From positions 2,418,001 through 2,482,000 of the forward strand of contig NZ_CP041687.1 of NCBI RefSeq assembly GCF_007362475.1: a stretch of 64,000 nt of DNA. The letters are read 5' to 3'. The notes below the pieces were generated by a model. That model did no database searches, was not told the DNA's origin, and saw only the letters and a list, made by a program, of their open reading frames with translations. Position numbers and translations under genes: made by a program. Of the stretch, positions 62,798 through 64,000 are shown piece by piece. Position 1 is the stretch's first letter. Each line of letters starts with the position of its first letter. This stretch comes from Chryseobacterium sp. SNU WT5. GTDB lineage: Bacteria; Bacteroidota; Bacteroidia; Flavobacteriales; Weeksellaceae.

Positions 62798-63314
62798 AGA
62801 AACTGCATTAGATCATATTCGTTCACTACCAAGATTTAAAATCTATACCGATATCTCTCGTGAGGAATATACGGAGTATTTAAGAGGTTTTTTAAATGAA
62901 AGAACTCATGAATATACTGGAAATGTAAATAATGAGGCAGCAATAATTAGAGTAAAAACGGAAAACGATCATTATTGGAAACCTTGTCTCTCATTACGGA
63001 CGGAAATTGATACGGAAGAAAATAAAACTTTAATAAGAGGTATTTTTGGACCTACCTCTGCAGTTTGGACTTTTTTTATGTTCTTAAATTTTATTTTCGG
63101 AATCATGTGGATGGTTACCATCACGCTTTGGTATGTAGAAAAACAAATTAAAAGCAATGATTTTAGTTGGGCATTGCCCTTTTCTTTCGTGATGTTGTTT
63201 TTGTTGCTTCTAACTTTTTTGGCCGCCCGCGTTGGTAAATATCTAGCTAGAGAAGAGATGGCTAAGCTTCGAAAATTTGCCGAACAGTCAATCGCAAATT
63301 TGGAATCATGGTAA
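62787..63314 (+). CDS. membrane protein of unknown function, overlapping the protease gene
   Basis: The 175-residue protein has a soluble N-terminal part (about 1-85) and two membrane helices (about 90-115, FFMFLNFIFGIMWMVTITLW; and about 128-150, SFVMLFLLLLTFLAARVG), then a short charged tail. Its ATG lies inside the last 11 bp of the protease gene, so the two are probably translated together and may work together. No family is recognised. Confidence 0.78.
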   Translation: MKIEETALDHIRSLPRFKIYTDISREEYTEYLRGFLNERTHEYTGNVNNEAAIIRVKTENDHYWKPCLSLRTEIDTEENKTLIRGIFGPTSAVWTFFMFLNFIFGIMWMVTITLWYVEKQIKSNDFSWALPFSFVMLFLLLLTFLAARVGKYLAREEMAKLRKFAEQSIANLESW

Positions 63315-63319
63315 GCTGC

Positions 63320-64000
63320 TTATAAATCAGGTTCTTGAGCAGCGATTACTTTCTCTCTTTTTGTTTGTTCCTCTAAAATTTTGCTAAGGTGTGGTTCAAT
63401 GATCTTTCCTATTTCGTCAACTGAAATCTCATTTGAATTCGGGTCGTTTTCCAGAGATTTCCAAGGTTTCTTTTTGCCCCAATTATAGTCTCCAAATACA
63501 ATTACTGGAGTTCCATTTGCTTTTACAGTGGCACCACCCTTGTTTAAAATCCATTGATCTGCCCAGTTGTAAAGGTATTTTGCGTCTTCTCTAAGTAATC
63601 GTAAACAAGAATGAGATGCAGGATATCCTGGTAAATCATATTCGTGCCACCCAATTCCTAAGGTATTATGAATGTTAAAGTTATAGGGCAACTTCCAATC
63701 GCTATCTACGGTGGAGATCGCCAATTCCTTCTTCCAGTTTGCAAACATTAATCCGCGCTTCGTTTGAGCATTTTTCTTACCTAAACTTGTAGGTCCCCAT
63801 TTTATCAATGTTCCCTTTTCATAAAGAGCATAGGCTTGAATTGGATAAGAGAACAAAGCTATTTTCTTTACTTCTTTCAATTCTCCTAATTTTTTTGGAA
63901 AAGGGGAGTAGATCATCAAGGATTTATCAAATTTATCCGGAATAGAAAGAGTATCTGCCCGCCATTTATTTTTTGTATCAAGACGGTTCAAAGACAATAT
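63320..64000 (-). CDS. L,D-transpeptidase (YkuD domain), partial at window end
   Basis: The frame is open to the window edge, so the N-terminus is missing. The YkuD core shows SYPIQAYALYEKGTLIKWGP, then TKRGLMFANWKK, and the active site GWHEYDLPGYPASHSCLRLL with His, then Ser-His-Ser-Cys-Leu-Arg (family SHGC(I/V)R), giving the nucleophile Cys. Such enzymes make 3-3 peptidoglycan cross-links or tether proteins. The Gly to Ser change is within what the family tolerates, I believe. It converges on the small membrane-protein gene. Confidence 0.85.
   Translation of the reverse strand: MLSLNRLDTKNKWRADTLSIPDKFDKSLMIYSPFPKKLGELKEVKKIALFSYPIQAYALYEKGTLIKWGPTSLGKKNAQTKRGLMFANWKKELAISTVDSDWKLPYNFNIHNTLGIGWHEYDLPGYPASHSCLRLLREDAKYLYNWADQWILNKGGATVKANGTPVIVFGDYNWGKKKPWKSLENDPNSNEISVDEIGKIIEPHLSKILEEQTKREKVIAAQEPDL

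Noticed and set aside
1-64000. CRISPR arrays, toxin-antitoxin pairs, restriction systems or prophage
   Set aside because: No regular spaced repeats, no paired small genes of those families, and no phage structural genes. The only nuclease is the DUF559 protein.

Overview
The window looks like a chromosomal segment of a low-GC Bacteroidota, most likely family Weeksellaceae (Chryseobacterium/Kaistella/Epilithonimonas relatives). The reasons are the type IX secretion genes gldJ, porU and porV, the many promoters of the Bacteroidota type (-7 element TAnnTTTG), M16 and S46 peptidases, phosphoenolpyruvate carboxylase, and the near absence of Shine-Dalgarno sequences. The genus is inferred from protein style; no search was run. 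Most of the window is ordinary housekeeping DNA. The accessory material is one insertion sequence, one small nuclease gene framed by inverted palindromic repeats, two degenerate intergenic repeats and a cluster of three paralogous secreted proteins.

Layout. 0-9.8 kb: idi, a HAD phosphatase with serA, mscL, nnr, lgt, yidD, rarA, a pheA gene broken by an in-frame stop, a small unknown protein, pepE and a thioesterase. 9.9-16 kb: dnaA, a low-molecular-weight tyrosine phosphatase, an RsmI-like methyltransferase, a small unknown protein, a methyltransferase and metG. 16.2-19.8 kb: an SBF-type transporter, an NTF2-like secreted protein, a complete IS1595-family element with flanking direct repeats, and a DUF808 membrane protein. 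20-26.8 kb: purine synthesis genes purM, purN, purH, purD and guaA on one strand, interrupted by the DUF559 nuclease cassette. 26.9-34.9 kb: an ABC1/UbiB kinase-like protein, a secreted alpha/beta hydrolase, a DEAD-box RNA helicase, a hemerythrin-like protein and the three-paralog operon. 35.1-40 kb: ahcY, a phosphopantetheinyl transferase and a FUSC-type membrane protein.

40-49.6 kb: porV and porU diverge from gldJ and murF, followed by a NUDIX hydrolase, an SRPBCC-like protein and a GldA-like ABC ATPase. 49.7-50.0 kb: three tRNAs (Arg-TCT, Pro-TGG, Ser-GCT). 50.1-64 kb: a lipoprotein amidase, aspA, an M16 peptidase, an S46 peptidase, a small membrane protein, ppc, an aspartyl-protease/PDZ protein overlapping a small membrane protein, and an L,D-transpeptidase cut by the window end.

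How the genes fit together. PorU and PorV process and shuttle T9SS cargo at the outer membrane and GldJ belongs to the gliding/T9SS machinery. Lgt makes lipoproteins such as GldJ and the amidase. MurF, the amidase and the L,D-transpeptidase act on peptidoglycan. PurM/N/H/D and GuaA cover several steps from PRPP-derived intermediates to GMP. Ppc and AspA connect C4 acids with aspartate. The points most worth a second look are the pheA nonsense codon, the DUF559 cassette with a compensatory change in its hairpins, four genes whose -7 element lies exactly 4 nt before the ATG (candidate leaderless mRNAs), and the 15-bp palindrome at the promoter of the three-paralog operon.
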